Below, piece by piece: positions 17,562 to 26,166 of a stretch of 64,000 bases of DNA. Numbering within the stretch: the stretch's first letter is position 1; each line of letters begins with the position of its first letter. Both the position numbers and the translations under genes were made by a program. Below the pieces are notes generated by a model, which was given only the letters and a program-made list of their open reading frames with translations, was not told the origin of the DNA and searched no databases. Source of the stretch: an uncultured Oscillospiraceae bacterium (GTDB lineage Bacteria > Bacillota > Clostridia > Oscillospirales > Oscillospiraceae); NCBI GenBank assembly GCA_910588045.1, contig CAJUPS010000004.1, positions 24,062 through 88,061 on the forward strand, in the 5' to 3' direction.

Positions 17562-19877
17562 TTACAGTTCCACCTCCACCAGATGCCGCTTACCGTCCCG
17601 GAAGTCCGGCACAAGGTCTCCTATTATCGCTTTACCATCCACCGTCAGGCGGAAACCGCCCTGCCCGGTGCGGTGATAGACGATCTGATACTCCGCTCCA
17701 CGGAACCGGCGGGTCATCTCCGCCTCCTGCCATTCGCCGGGGAACGCCGGGCGGATACGCAGGCCAGCATAGTCCCGCTGTACCCCCAATATGCCCTCGT
17801 ACAGCCCCCGCAGCGCCCAGGCCGAGGTCCCTGTGGTCCAGGATTGGTAGGAACGGCCATAGTATTTGGGATGGGTGGCGTAGCAGTTGGTGAACACGTA
17901 GGGCTCCGCACCGGACTGGGCGGAGGGGTTTTTTCCGCTATCCGGCATGATCTTCTTCAGCGTCTCCAGCGCCTTGTCCCCCCGGCCCAGCTTGCAGTCC
18001 ATCAGGATTTTGAACGCGCTGGCGTGGCAGTACACCCCGCCGTTTTCAAACAGTCCCGGCAGCATCCCGGACATCCGGCCCACCATGGGGTCATAACCGT
18101 TGTACGGCGGGTCGTTCAGCGGGAAGCCGAAGTCCCGCTCCATGCCGTCCACCGCCTCCAGCAGCGCCGGGAGGCGGTCCGGTTCCACCACGTCCCCCAG
18201 CACGGCCCACGTCTGGGCATTGAGATAGATTTTGCTGCCGCTGCTGTCCTTGGAACCGATATTTTCCGTCGGCGCAAGAGCCCGGGCGTACCATCCGCCG
18301 TCCCATGCACTGCGGTTGATGGCGGCTTTCATTTCGTCAAACGCTTCCTGCAAAAAGGCAGCGTAATCGCTGTCCCCCAGCCAAAGCATCATCTCCCGCA
18401 GTTCCCGCAGAGCGAGGCAGAACTGCTCCGAGAGCATGACGGATTCCGCTTCTTCCTCTGGAGGAATGTTCAGCGCATCATTCCAGTCGGCGAAATAAAT
18501 GCGCACCAGCCCGTTCCGCCCCCTGTCCTGCAAGAGCCGGTCCATGGCAGCTTTCACATGCTCCAGCACCGTGGCCTCCCCGCCGTCCTGCCATTCGATG
18601 GGCAGAGAGAGGATGGAAGCGTCCCCCGTCTCCTTGACCAGCTGGCACACCGCCCAGATGATCCAGAAGGACTGGTCTGAATAGCGGGTATCGTCGTAGG
18701 GATACCAGGTCAGCACTGCGTGGCCGTCCCGGAACTGGTGGCGCAGGCACTCCAGGATCTCCTCCTTCGCCTTCTCCGGGCGATAATTGAGAAGCGCCAC
18801 GGCAATTTGCAGGTTGTCCCGCACGCCTTTCTTACCCACAATGCAGAAATCCACCTGCTTTTTCACCCAGCTGTTCATGATGTGGTTCAGCTTCCGGTCC
18901 GGTGTGCGGACGCTGAGCGCCCCGTACTTCTCACGGTCCCGGGTCTCCGCCGCCCGCAGCGCCTTCTCCGCTGCCGCCTCCTGAGTGTACCGTTTGGCTG
19001 CCTCCCTGGCCTCTTCGATGCTCTCGCTGACGCCGAACACGAACCGCAGCGTCTTGACCTCTCCCGGCAGCAGCGTCAACTTGTGCTGAAGCACCGCGCC
19101 GGGAATAAACAGCGCCCCGTCGGAGTTGCCGCAGTTCTCCCCCCGCAGCAGCCGCCGGGGCCGCTGATACAGGGCGGTGGAGGAGGCGTCCGTCTCCGTG
19201 CGGGTGTTCATCGCGCCGAAAAAGGAGGTCAGGTCGCCGTCATAGGCAAACACCGGCTCGGATGCCGCCAAAAATCCCTGATAACGCTTATGAGGCGCGA
19301 AGGGGTGCGCGGATCGGCAGAAGATACCGTTCAACTCCCCGTCAAATTCCGTCTCCACGCAGCGGTACATCTCATAGTACCGCGGATGAGCGAACCCGTC
19401 CAGGGAAAAGCTCACCGCCGGGAACACACTGAGCAGCTTCGGCTCCTTTCCCCGGTTCTCCAGCGTCAGCGTCCACACCTCGCCGCAGAGTTCCGGCGGC
19501 ACGAAGATTTTCCAGCTTGCCTCCACGTCCCCCTGCCGAGACTCCAGCTGGGTGCTGCTGATAGAGTGGGTGCAGCGGTAGTCCTCCACCGCCTCGCACA
19601 GTGGACCGCCGCCGATATTCCAGCACCGTCCGTTCTCCTCGTCCCGCAGGTAGACGTACCGGGCGGCGTCCCGGTTGAGCATACACATATCCGCTTTTTC
19701 GTTGATATAATAGCTGCGCCCGTGGCCCATCTGGGAGACCTGGGCGCAGTAGCCCAGGTCGTTCCAGAGGTAGTTGTACCAGTGCCGGGGCGTTTCCGGA
19801 TCGTGGATGACCACCGAATCCCCGTCCTTGGAAAATTCATAGACGGCCTTTCCAAGAGGCCCATTTTCTTTTATCAC
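17562..19877 (-). CDS. GH94 family glycoside phosphorylase (cellobiose/cellodextrin phosphorylase-like)
   Basis: About 771 residues. The N-terminal beta-sandwich has 'RHWYNYLWNDLGYCAQVSQMGHGRSYY'. The (alpha/alpha)6 barrel has 'VRDNLQIAVALLNYRPEKAKEEIL', 'HAVLTWYPYDDTRYSDQSFWIIWAV' and 'IYFADWNDALNIPP', where the Asp of DWND is the expected catalytic acid. Late motifs 'GRMSGMLPGLFENGGVYCHASAF' and 'YGRSYQSWTTGTSAWALRG' match GH94. It cleaves a beta-glucoside with phosphate to give a sugar 1-phosphate, saving ATP. The start is GTG 19877: GAGGAGG lies six bases upstream, inside a longer TTG reading from 19895. The acceptor specificity is unknown. Confidence 0.87.
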   Translation of the reverse strand: MIKENGPLGKAVYEFSKDGDSVVIHDPETPRHWYNYLWNDLGYCAQVSQMGHGRSYYINEKADMCMLNRDAARYVYLRDEENGRCWNIGGGPLCEAVEDYRCTHSISSTQLESRQGDVEASWKIFVPPELCGEVWTLTLENRGKEPKLLSVFPAVSFSLDGFAHPRYYEMYRCVETEFDGELNGIFCRSAHPFAPHKRYQGFLAASEPVFAYDGDLTSFFGAMNTRTETDASSTALYQRPRRLLRGENCGNSDGALFIPGAVLQHKLTLLPGEVKTLRFVFGVSESIEEAREAAKRYTQEAAAEKALRAAETRDREKYGALSVRTPDRKLNHIMNSWVKKQVDFCIVGKKGVRDNLQIAVALLNYRPEKAKEEILECLRHQFRDGHAVLTWYPYDDTRYSDQSFWIIWAVCQLVKETGDASILSLPIEWQDGGEATVLEHVKAAMDRLLQDRGRNGLVRIYFADWNDALNIPPEEEAESVMLSEQFCLALRELREMMLWLGDSDYAAFLQEAFDEMKAAINRSAWDGGWYARALAPTENIGSKDSSGSKIYLNAQTWAVLGDVVEPDRLPALLEAVDGMERDFGFPLNDPPYNGYDPMVGRMSGMLPGLFENGGVYCHASAFKILMDCKLGRGDKALETLKKIMPDSGKNPSAQSGAEPYVFTNCYATHPKYYGRSYQSWTTGTSAWALRGLYEGILGVQRDYAGLRIRPAFPGEWQEAEMTRRFRGAEYQIVYHRTGQGGFRLTVDGKAIIGDLVPDFRDGKRHLVEVEL

Positions 19878-19887
19878 GGGAACCTCC

Positions 19888-22320
19888 TCAACCAATAGTC
19901 AGGTGGTACTGCACCCCCGGCAGATCGCCCTTCATGGCAAACCGGATGCCGCCGTCACACTTTTCTCCGGCAATCACGCCGATCTCACGACCTACCGGAT
20001 CGAGTGCGGTCAGCCTTGCGTTTTCCGCCTTGACGGTGAGACTGCCTTCCAGTGTCTCGGCGTAGAGTTTCCCGTCCATCCGTACCATGGTGAAGTTCAT
20101 GCCGGGCATCAGCTCCGGGCCGGGGTTGTAGCTGGCCTCGTCCGTGCCGGTGGTTCCCGTGGCGATCAAGAGGAACTCCTTTGCATCCTCCAGGGAATCC
20201 GTCCCCAATGGCAGCAGCGCCAGACTGATCCGCTCATTACCGGCCTGCACCGTCACCTTGCCGGAAAGTCTGATCTCCGCCTCCGGCGTGCCGCTGAAAT
20301 AGCCGCAGCCGGGAGTGTTGACCTTAAACCGGGCGTGACCGGGGTCAAATACGATCTCCCCCGTGTCAGAGACCAGCTTTCCATCCACATATCCGGTCCC
20401 CTCGTCCAACACGCCCCACTCCTTCATGGCGGCGTCCATGAGGGCAGCAAAATTGCGGTAATCTCCGTTCTGCGCGGCCTCGGCAATGTTATCGAACACC
20501 AGCGCCCGCTCACTCAAATGCACCCCAGCCTGCACTTCCCGTCCGCCCTGGGCGGCGCGGGCAAGGCGGTTGGCATCCGGATACCGCCGCATGGCATCCC
20601 GGCAGGGTGACCAGGCGTAGTACACGCCGTGCTTCGCGTCCCGCAGGTCCGCCCCGTTGAGGAAGCCCGCGTTCACCGCAACATCCGCATCCCCCTGGTA
20701 CCGCTCTCCGCCGTTCAGGAACACGTTGCGCATGGCCGTCATGTAGGGGAACACGCACATAGGCATAGCGTGGAAATTGGGCAGGGTCTTCCAATCGTTC
20801 TGGGTGTAGACCACATCCACCCGGTTCTTCGCCGTGGACACCAGCCCTTTGAGGAACACGCTGGCCATGAAGCCCCACTGACAGATCACGGCAGGGTCGT
20901 TGTAGGCGTCGAAGATATTCTTGATCTCATCCGCAGGCTGATCGTCCGCCTTTTCGGAGGTATGGTAGTTGTAGAGGATCAACCCATCCCAATCGTTCAG
21001 GCAGGCGTAGGCCACCGTATGGACATAGGCGGTGGAGTGGAAGGGATGCAGGCCGTACTCGTTCCACTCGCTGAGCATGAAGGGCTTGCCCTTCACGATA
21101 GCAACCGATGCCAAACTCAGCAGGGAGGTCCCCATAGACCCCACACCCTGCTGCATAGTCAGCGGGTTGGTGGAAACATACTCCGTGGGGCCGTAGACCA
21201 TGTAGGTATCGTTCTGCACCGGCAGGATGGGATGGTTGAAGTAGGTGTTGTTCTCCATCAGGTCGCCGTCGTTGTGTCCATAGACGTCCGCCGCCCCGGC
21301 CATCAGGTTGCTGGCCACGATGGGGACCTTCACTCCCAGGGACACCAGATAGTCCTTCATATCCTGATAGAACCGGCGGTTCATCAGCACGCCGAACTCC
21401 ATAAAGTCTGCGTACCGGGCCGGACCCTCGGCGGCGTCCCACGCTCCCAGCGGCTCGTTGACGGACTGATAGAAGCCGCCCTCGATGCCCCGGACTGTGC
21501 CGCTGGCCGGGTCCTCCTCCTCGCCCAGACTGCATACGCCGTCCAGCGTCCACGCCTCCTTCAGATGCTCCCGGGTGTGGTACTTCATCAACAGGTAGTC
21601 CCCAAACCGGCGCTGCACCTCGTCCTTGTACGGCTTCATCTCCTCGCCCTGGTCGGCACCCATGTTGCCCTTAATGGCGGATTCCTCGTTGTTCATCTGC
21701 ACCGTTATGACCGCCGGGTCATCCACCAGCGCAAGTCCGGTGTATGGGTTCACGTGGCAAAGCAGCTCCCTCGCGTACTCCTTTTGCAGCTCGATGAGCC
21801 GCTGGTTATACATGGGATACCGCTTCATGCAGGAGGCCACCGATCCGGGATACTCCAGACCGTCCTCCTCCAGAAAAGTCCGGGCCACGATCAGGTCGAT
21901 ATGTAAATAGATGCCCTTCTCCTTGAGCTTTGCCACCAGGTAGTCAAAGCGGTCCAGGCCCTCCGGGTTAAAAATCCGGCTGCTGCCCTTCTCATAGTCC
22001 AGCAGGGGCGCCTCCCGGCAGCTGGTCCAGCTTCCCGGCTCGTCCCCGATGATGTTGTCCGCCGCGTGGAGCCGGATCACGTTCACGCCCATGCTGGCGA
22101 ACCGCTCCGCCAGCTTCTCCGCGTCCGCGTGGCTGGGCGTATTGGAGCGGGAGGCGATGTTGAAGCCCAGGAACCGGGCACGCTTCCCGTCCTCGAAGTA
22201 CAGATGCCCGTCCTTCACCCGGACGAAGCCGTGGCCTCCCGCCGGAGCCTCCAGCAGATGGGAGAAATTCAGGACTCCCTGGTTGGGTTCTACTTTGTCG
22301 ATGCGAATGTGCTGTTTCAT
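19888..22320 (-). CDS. Large clan GH-A glycoside hydrolase (GH5-like)
   Basis: About 810 residues. It opens with a small beta region, 'VRVKDGHLYFEDGKRARFLGFNIASRSNTPSHADAEKLAERFASMGVNVIRLH', the usual start of GH5-like barrels. 'ITVQMNNEESAIKG' (about residue 207) has the candidate acid/base Glu, and 'FMLSEWNEYGLHPFH' (about 418) the candidate nucleophile Glu. The C-terminal 300 residues are beta-rich accessory domains. ATG 22320 has AAAGGAGG ten bases upstream. It lacks a signal peptide and is transcribed with GH94 (10-base gap). It probably cuts beta-gluco- or manno-oligosaccharides, the GH94 enzyme then phosphorolysing the products. The exact family is not resolved. Confidence 0.72.
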   Translation of the reverse strand: MKQHIRIDKVEPNQGVLNFSHLLEAPAGGHGFVRVKDGHLYFEDGKRARFLGFNIASRSNTPSHADAEKLAERFASMGVNVIRLHAADNIIGDEPGSWTSCREAPLLDYEKGSSRIFNPEGLDRFDYLVAKLKEKGIYLHIDLIVARTFLEEDGLEYPGSVASCMKRYPMYNQRLIELQKEYARELLCHVNPYTGLALVDDPAVITVQMNNEESAIKGNMGADQGEEMKPYKDEVQRRFGDYLLMKYHTREHLKEAWTLDGVCSLGEEEDPASGTVRGIEGGFYQSVNEPLGAWDAAEGPARYADFMEFGVLMNRRFYQDMKDYLVSLGVKVPIVASNLMAGAADVYGHNDGDLMENNTYFNHPILPVQNDTYMVYGPTEYVSTNPLTMQQGVGSMGTSLLSLASVAIVKGKPFMLSEWNEYGLHPFHSTAYVHTVAYACLNDWDGLILYNYHTSEKADDQPADEIKNIFDAYNDPAVICQWGFMASVFLKGLVSTAKNRVDVVYTQNDWKTLPNFHAMPMCVFPYMTAMRNVFLNGGERYQGDADVAVNAGFLNGADLRDAKHGVYYAWSPCRDAMRRYPDANRLARAAQGGREVQAGVHLSERALVFDNIAEAAQNGDYRNFAALMDAAMKEWGVLDEGTGYVDGKLVSDTGEIVFDPGHARFKVNTPGCGYFSGTPEAEIRLSGKVTVQAGNERISLALLPLGTDSLEDAKEFLLIATGTTGTDEASYNPGPELMPGMNFTMVRMDGKLYAETLEGSLTVKAENARLTALDPVGREIGVIAGEKCDGGIRFAMKGDLPGVQYHLTIG

Positions 22321-22387
22321 AGTGTGTCCTCCTTTTGGCAAGCTGTTTTGGATCTCTTGCCCTTACTGTAGCAGAAAGCCTCACCAC

Positions 22388-22417
22388 GATATTGCAATAT
22401 CGTGCTTAATATTGTAA
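22388..22417. promoter_or_regulatory. Candidate AraC-family operator, copy 1 (between the GH-A gene and araC)
   Basis: Lies in the 136-base divergent spacer. It includes most of a perfect 20-bp palindrome CACGATATTGCAATATCGTG (22385-22404), followed by a further half-site AATATTGTAA. The same block recurs at 17518-17547 (24/30 identical). It is a good candidate for binding by the regulator at 22457. Confidence 0.65.
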
Positions 22418-22456
22418 AATACCATCTAAGATATGCTAGAGTAAGGAGCGCCAATT

Positions 22457-23638
22457 ATGGATTATATCGCTTTCTGTAAGCATTTTTTCGCCGCCACAGG
22501 TATCCCCACCGCACTCTATTTTGAAGGGCACATCGTCTACTCCGCATTGGCGGAGGTCCTGTCTTTCCAGCCTCTGGATGCCTGGACGATCTATACGCCC
22601 TCCCGGAACCCGGAATTTAGCTGCATCAACCCTAATCTGGAGTACGGCCATGTGCGTATTGAGGGGACCGGCTATGATCTGTTCATCGGCCCTCTGTTTA
22701 CCGTACCCGTCACGGAGGAGCTTGTCCGGGAATTTCTGGAGGACAGCAAAACGCCTCCCGAATACCGGGAGGCGTCTGCGGAGCTGCTGCATGGCATCCC
22801 CTCCGGGAGCCATCCGCAGTTCATACGATATTTGAGCTTCCTGCACCTGTGTCTCAACCACAAGGAAGCTGATACGGAGAATTTCTTCGCTGAAAAAAGC
22901 GAGAGTTCAGACGAGCGCAGCGCCCGCGCCCTGCACACCGCCATTGAGGCCAAAGAAAACGAGAGCCTGCAAAATTCCTATGATTTTGAGCGGAAGTTAT
23001 ACCGATTGATCCAATTGGGAGATACCGGACGCCTGAAGACATTTCTGGAAAAAACGCGAGAATTTCCCAGAGAGGGAAAGATGGCCCGCACACCACTTCG
23101 GCAGGTAAAAAATATTTTGATCGGCGTGGCGGAAAAGGCGGGTCTGTTGGGAGCGATCCCTGGCGGCGTAGATGTGGAGCGGGTCTATCAGCTGATCAAC
23201 CTCTACATCCTGGAATGCGAACAGATGCAGACCATCGACGAGGTGCGGCGGCTGCAATATATCATGCTGATGGATTTCTGCCAGCGAGCCGGAGCATCCA
23301 AGCTGCCCAAGGGCGTCTCTGCGGAGATCAACCGCTGTATGAATTACATCCAGAGCCATACGAATGGGTCTATCACGGTGGACGACGTGGCCGCTCAGAT
23401 CCACCGCAGCAGTTCATACCTGGCCCGCCGGTTCAAGGCGGAAACCGGAATGAGCGTTGGCGATTACATTACAAAGTGTAAGCTGGAGGAAGCCTGCGAC
23501 CTTCTGATCTACGGTGAGCGCAGCCTGGCGGAAATCAGCGCCTACCTGGGCTACTCCAGCCAGTCGTATTTCCAGAATGTGTTCAAGAAGCAGTACAGCA
23601 TCACCCCGATGCAGTATCGGAAGAAGAACCGGCGATAG
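22457..23638 (+). CDS. AraC-family transcriptional regulator of the plant-glycan locus
   Basis: 393 residues. The first 280 form an effector region with no close match I can name. The C-terminal 100 are a two-HTH AraC domain: 'NGSITVDDVAAQIHRSSSYLARRFKAETGMSVGDYI' and 'LAEISAYLGYSSQSYFQNVFKKQYSITPMQYRKK'. RBS AAGGAG is nine bases before the ATG. It is divergent from the GH-A/GH94 operon. The shared spacer and the second operon promoter both carry the 30-bp element described at 22388 and 17518, so it most likely activates both units when an inducing oligosaccharide is present. Confidence 0.92.
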   Translation: MDYIAFCKHFFAATGIPTALYFEGHIVYSALAEVLSFQPLDAWTIYTPSRNPEFSCINPNLEYGHVRIEGTGYDLFIGPLFTVPVTEELVREFLEDSKTPPEYREASAELLHGIPSGSHPQFIRYLSFLHLCLNHKEADTENFFAEKSESSDERSARALHTAIEAKENESLQNSYDFERKLYRLIQLGDTGRLKTFLEKTREFPREGKMARTPLRQVKNILIGVAEKAGLLGAIPGGVDVERVYQLINLYILECEQMQTIDEVRRLQYIMLMDFCQRAGASKLPKGVSAEINRCMNYIQSHTNGSITVDDVAAQIHRSSSYLARRFKAETGMSVGDYITKCKLEEACDLLIYGERSLAEISAYLGYSSQSYFQNVFKKQYSITPMQYRKKNRR

Positions 23639-23860
23639 CCGAAGCCATTTTCTTCCTGTTGGGCATACTCCCCTCCAGCCAGTCCACCAGTCCCTCTAGG
23701 GACAGTTCGCCCTCCCGTCCAGCGTCGCAGGCGTTGACGCCCTCGGACACCTCATCGCTGCGCATCTGCTTCCCAGGAGATCAAACTGCTGGCGCTTGTC
23801 CTCGGAGATGGAGCAGTGCCAAGGCTGAGGTTTGATGGGTGGGCCCTCACAGCACCATTT
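23639..23860 (-). pseudogene. Relic of DNA topoisomerase III (TopB)
   Basis: On the minus strand one frame reads 'WHCSISEDKRQQFDLLG' (about 23775-23825), and after a frame change another reads 'KQMRSDEVSEGVNACDAGREGEL' (the last eight residues at 23726-23703). This is the order and spacing of the TOPRIM region of topoisomerase III, where DAGREGEL is the hallmark. The sequence after GEL ('SLEGLVDWLEGSMPNRK') does not continue as TopB, so a deletion junction is likely. No intact ORF covers it. TopB copies of this kind often belong to integrative conjugative elements, so this may be the last trace of one. Confidence 0.6.
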
Positions 23861-23900
23861 TCGTCATGGATTTTCAACTCTTTGAAAGTCCAAATTTGTA

Positions 23901-24541
23901 TCAATATATTTGCCAATCATTCACCTTTTCTATTTGGTATGTTCCTTTTCCAATTTTCTTTACCATACCCTTAGATTGAAAGCCATTCATGATGCGTTGC
24001 AACTGTCTTTCGGAGCAGTGCAGCTGAAATGCGTTTTTCTCCACCCCCTTCAAGGTCCCGTTTTCACACTTGAACTGCATATAGTTCCAGACCCTTTCAG
24101 AAAGCGAAGAGGACACAGCGTCGTACATGGTAGCTGTCAATAACTTGTCAGACATATTCCGGCAGATCAATCGGAGAAACTGATTATTCGCCAAAAGGTT
24201 CTCTTCATTTCCGGCTACTGAGAAAGTCAGACACAGCACGTCGCCGCCTGCGCAAAAACGGTTGCGTCATTCGGTTCAAACAGCGCCATTTCTCCGAGGC
24301 AGTATGCCGCGCCCCCCTGTGCCAGAGAATATTTGCTGCCATCATCACGGACATAATAGATGGAGAGTTCCCCTTGGCAAACAATTTGAAACAGCGTCTG
24401 CTGCCCCCACGGCGCGGATATAAATTCCCCGGCTTCATACGCCGCAAGAAAAAGCGGAATGTTCAGTTCCTCAAGAAGTGAGCGGTAGGGACTGGCTGCC
24501 ACCATATCGGCAACTCTTTTTTTCTCAGTAATTCGCTTCAT
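23901..24541 (-). pseudogene. Crp/Fnr-family regulator (YeiL-like), frameshifted
   Basis: Two overlapping frames make one regulator. The upstream frame (start about 24541) encodes a cyclic-nucleotide-type beta-roll: 'EAGEFISAPWGQQTLFQIVCQGELSIYYVRDDGSKYSLAQGG' and 'LGEMALFEPNDATVFAQAAT'. The downstream frame (to 23901) continues 'VLCLTFSVAGNEENLLANNQFLRLICRNMSDKL' and a winged HTH ('FQLHCSERQLQRIMNGFQSKGMVKKIGKGTYQI'). The frames join at about 24235 if one base is restored after 'gcggcgac'. It is divergent from the damaged MATE pump at 24631, a pairing that suggests the regulator once controlled the pump. A sequencing error cannot be excluded. Confidence 0.75.
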
Positions 24542-24630
24542 AGATGCCTCTAACAAGACATATGTCCAATTTTACTCTCCCATTATAGCTTATCATACTA
24601 CTGCTATCAGGAGGAATGACGGAGGCATTT

Positions 24631-25340
24631 ATGACTGTATTTGAAGGGAAAAACATCGGAAAGGCAATTCTGCGTTTGGGGTTTCCTGCGATGCTGACGC
24701 AGCTTACAACCCTGATATACAATACCGCAGACACCTACTTTGTGTCCTTGACCAAAAACACGGACAAAATTGCGGCGGTTACCCTGAGTACGCCGATTCT
24801 TCTGATTATCACGTCCATTGCCTGCATCTTCGGCATGGGGGGAAGCAGTGTAATCGCCCGTCTGCTGGGCGAAGACAACAAAGAGGACAGCCGTCTGTGT
24901 TTTCAGTTCTCGACTTGGGCGATCTTGACGTTAGGAGTGATCGTTACCGTTCTCGGGATGCTCTGCGTTTCACCCATTGCCCGGGCCATCGGTACGGACG
25001 AAAGAACTTTTCTTATACCTGCGACTATCTGCGCTATATTTTCCTTGGTGCGCCGTTTATTAGGCTCTCCAACGGATATGCCCACCTGTTCCGCTCGGCC
25101 GCACTCATTCGTGAGGCCACTGTGGGCGTCATCATTGGCAATGTCTTGAATATTGCCTTGGATTGGCTGTTCATTGTCCCTTGGGGTATGGGAACTGCGG
25201 GCGCTGCATTGGCGACCTCATTAGGCTATGTCGCGTCCACGGGTTATTATCTCTGGTGCGTCTTTTCTCAGAAACACAAGGGCAATGATACCGTCTCTGT
25301 TTCTCTCAAATTCTCCTTAGCGGTCACTTTTTCTCCCGCG
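24631..25340 (+). pseudogene. MATE-family multidrug efflux pump, frameshifted and truncated
   Basis: The first frame gives 'GKAILRLGFPAMLTQLTTLIYNTADTYFVSLT', 'VTLSTPILLIITSIACIFGMGGSSVIARLLGE' and 'ILTLGVIVTVLGMLCVSPIARAIGTDERTF'. At about 25010-25020 the homology passes to another frame: 'SYTCDYLRYIFLGAPFIRLSNGYAHLFRSAALIREATVGVIIGNVLNIALDWLFIVPWGMGTAGAALAT'. It stops near 'VSLKFSLAVTFS' (about 25335), after roughly half of the usual 450 residues, and runs into unrelated GC-rich sequence. ATG 24631 has GGAGG five bases upstream. It is both frameshifted and missing its second half, so it is non-functional. Confidence 0.85.
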
Positions 25341-25399
25341 CCCCGGGTAGACGACCCTGCGGAGGAGGGGGGGAGAGCATCGGACGGGACGGAGAACTG

Positions 25400-26035
25400 A
25401 TGAATTATCTCTCCGCTATGCCTGCCTACCCGCTGCGAAATTTTTTGCAGATCCTTTGCACGGTCAACTGCTTTCTGAACGACGAAAAGCTGGATGTGGG
25501 CGGTCTGTTCCTGGGGGAGGAGCCCCTGCCGCCGGTCAGCATCCCATCAGGGGAGCCCGCAGGAGAGCAAAACATCCACAATACCTTCGAGCTGGAAGAA
25601 CTGATGCTCTCTCATGTGGAGTTCGGCCGGACGGAAGAACTCCAGGCGCTCTTCCGGCGTCCGGTCGAAGGACGGGCGGGGACGCTGACCTCGGATACAC
25701 TGCGCCAGGAGAAAAACCTGCTGATCTGTTCCGCCACGCTGGTCACCCGGGCGGCCATTCGCGGTGGGCTAGCGAGGGAGACAGCCTTCGCCCTCAGCGA
25801 CGTCTACATCCAGAAAGCGGAGCTGCTGGAGGACTGTGCCGCGCTGCCCCGTCTAAGCGCCCAAATGGTGCTGGACTTCACCCGGCGGGTCAAGGCAGCA
25901 AAATGCGGCGCGCACAGCTCCAAGCCGGTACGCGCCGCACGGGACTATATTCTGGAACACATCAGCTGGGGCGAGGGGACCGCCGTCCTGCAAAAGGGAA
26001 TCAATCTGTGTCTGGAGTGTGTGGGCATTGGATAG
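25400..26035 (+). pseudogene. AraC-family regulator fragment lacking the HTH domain
   Basis: 211 residues resembling the middle of the AraC regulator at 22457: 'NTFELEELMLSHVEFGRTEELQALFRR...TLRQEKNLLICSATLVTRAAIRGGLARETAFALSDVYIQKAELLEDCAALPRLSAQMVLDFTRRV'. The part leading into the DNA-binding domain, 'PVRAARDYILEHISWG', then breaks off into unrelated sequence. Both the N-terminal section and the AraC HTH domain are missing. It abuts the MATE remnant, so two truncated genes seem to have been joined by a deletion. A start at the first ATG gives a readable protein, but it could not bind DNA as an AraC regulator. Confidence 0.65.
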
Positions 26036-26125
26036 GAACAAGAAGCTCTGGAAGATCCAGCTGGGGGCCGCCATCGCCGCCAATCCCTCTTTCTTGGATT
26101 TCTTCCAACCTTTTTTGAAACCCAA

Positions 26126-26156
26126 AGAGACAGGACTGGCAGTCAGTCCTGTCTCT
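26126..26156. terminator. Strong hairpin between the AraC fragment and the dehydrogenase gene
   Basis: AGAGACAGGACT (26126-26137) pairs perfectly with 26145-26156 across a 7-base loop. On the plus strand a T-rich stretch follows. It lies just past the stop of the minus-strand dehydrogenase (26167), so it may serve both directions. Confidence 0.6.
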
Positions 26157-26166
26157 GCTGTTTCTT

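Noticed and set aside
9264..22320. A SusC/SusD-type polysaccharide locus
   Set aside because: No TonB-dependent receptor or SusD lipoprotein; the transporters are GPH symporters, as expected for a Gram-positive.
26036..26165. Small gene reading 'DRNKKLWKIQLGAAIAANPSFLDFFQPFL'
   Set aside because: It is only a short stretch after the AraC fragment, runs into the hairpin and has no RBS.
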